Below, one piece after another: positions 63,701 through 64,000 of a stretch of 64,000 nt of DNA (position 1 is the stretch's first letter; the number at the start of each line of letters is the position of its first letter). Where the stretch lies: NCBI RefSeq assembly GCF_949628215.1, contig NC_134280.1:1746501-1810500 (forward strand), read 5' to 3'. A program made the position numbers and the translations under genes. This DNA comes from Phalacrocorax aristotelis. Lineage: Eukaryota; Chordata; Aves; Suliformes; Phalacrocoracidae. The notes below the pieces were generated by a model. It did not search any database and was not told where the DNA came from. It saw only the letters and a list, made by a program, of their open reading frames with translations.

Positions 63701-64000
63701 TCACATGAAACGTCACGAGCATCCTGCAAATCACCAAAGAAATGATGGAGCCTAATTTAGTCTTACTCTTAAAAACTGCCTCATGGTGGACAAGACCAGG
63801 ATTTCCACCTAGCGCAAAAGCGAAACCCATCGCATGCAGCTTCCTCTTCCCCTCCAAAGGAGAGATTTCAGGCCCTGACTTGAGCTGTGGCACCGCTCAT
63901 CCTCGGCAAGAGGGGGAGAGTCGAGCAGGAGGCTCAGCCAAGGAGGATGGGGCAAGAGGTCTGAGCAGGGGAAGGTGCAGCACAAGCAACTTTGGAAAAG
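57729..64000. other. Gene-free right flank
   Basis: No gene was recognised. Points of note are an alternating purine-pyrimidine tract at 59271-59293, a second CACGTG at 59485-59490, and an A14 run at 60200. AT-rich, repeat-free DNA at 62900-63250 could be conserved non-coding sequence. The 193-codon minus-strand ORF (58754-59335) has no family resemblance. A pyrimidine-rich CTCCTCCT tract lies at about 63606-63650. Confidence 0.55.
59271..59293. repeat. 23-bp alternating purine-pyrimidine tract
   Basis: Every base from 59271 to 59293 alternates purine and pyrimidine (GCACGCGCGTGCGTGCACGT, then GCA). This is the composition that favours Z-DNA. It contains a palindromic E-box CACGTG at 59286-59291 and several GCGTG words. 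Confidence 0.8.

Overview
The window is vertebrate nuclear DNA, almost certainly from a bird. The evidence is the dominance of chicken-repeat-1 (CR1) LINE 3' ends, the absence of recognisable SINEs, fragments of a retroviral LTR family widespread in bird genomes, and one gene typical of a vertebrate gene-poor region. I cannot place the species more precisely from sequence alone. There is no operon, CRISPR array, plasmid or phage structure, and I found no convincing previously undescribed biological system.

The only protein-coding gene I can support is RPRM (Reprimo), an intronless gene on the + strand at 42297-42644. It encodes a 115-residue single-pass membrane protein known as a p53-responsive mediator of G2 arrest. 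It lies in a CpG island (about 42108-43235). A 12-codon upstream ORF made mostly of arginine codons ends on a TGA that overlaps the RPRM start codon (ATGA). The N-terminal part is rich in Ala/Gly runs, while the membrane segment and C-terminal tail are the conserved Reprimo core.

The 6 kb upstream of RPRM is unusual. It holds a hexamer repeat (36359-36418), a 1.4-kb GC-rich minisatellite of alternating 17-bp and about 28-bp units (36514-37908), a CCCATC-type array (38099-38394), a decayed C-rich repeat (40970-41879) and a 50-51-bp tandem repeat with a GC box in every unit (41880-42107). The last of these abuts the promoter. All carry C on the + strand, and this skew flips to G at about 42110.

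The rest is gene desert. It holds CR1 fragments on both strands (2525, 2963, 11985, 21108, 21335, 30711, 32671, 35142, 49944, 57681). Two of these, at 2963 and 49944, are nearly identical and inverted. There are also two old LTR fragments (11815 and 15871), a 30-bp tandem repeat (48331), a GGAT/GGGT tetranucleotide array (54201) and several small CpG-rich patches. Long open frames elsewhere are by-products of stop-poor repeats or GC-rich sequence. Non-coding RNA exons and conserved enhancers probably exist here but cannot be proven from one sequence.
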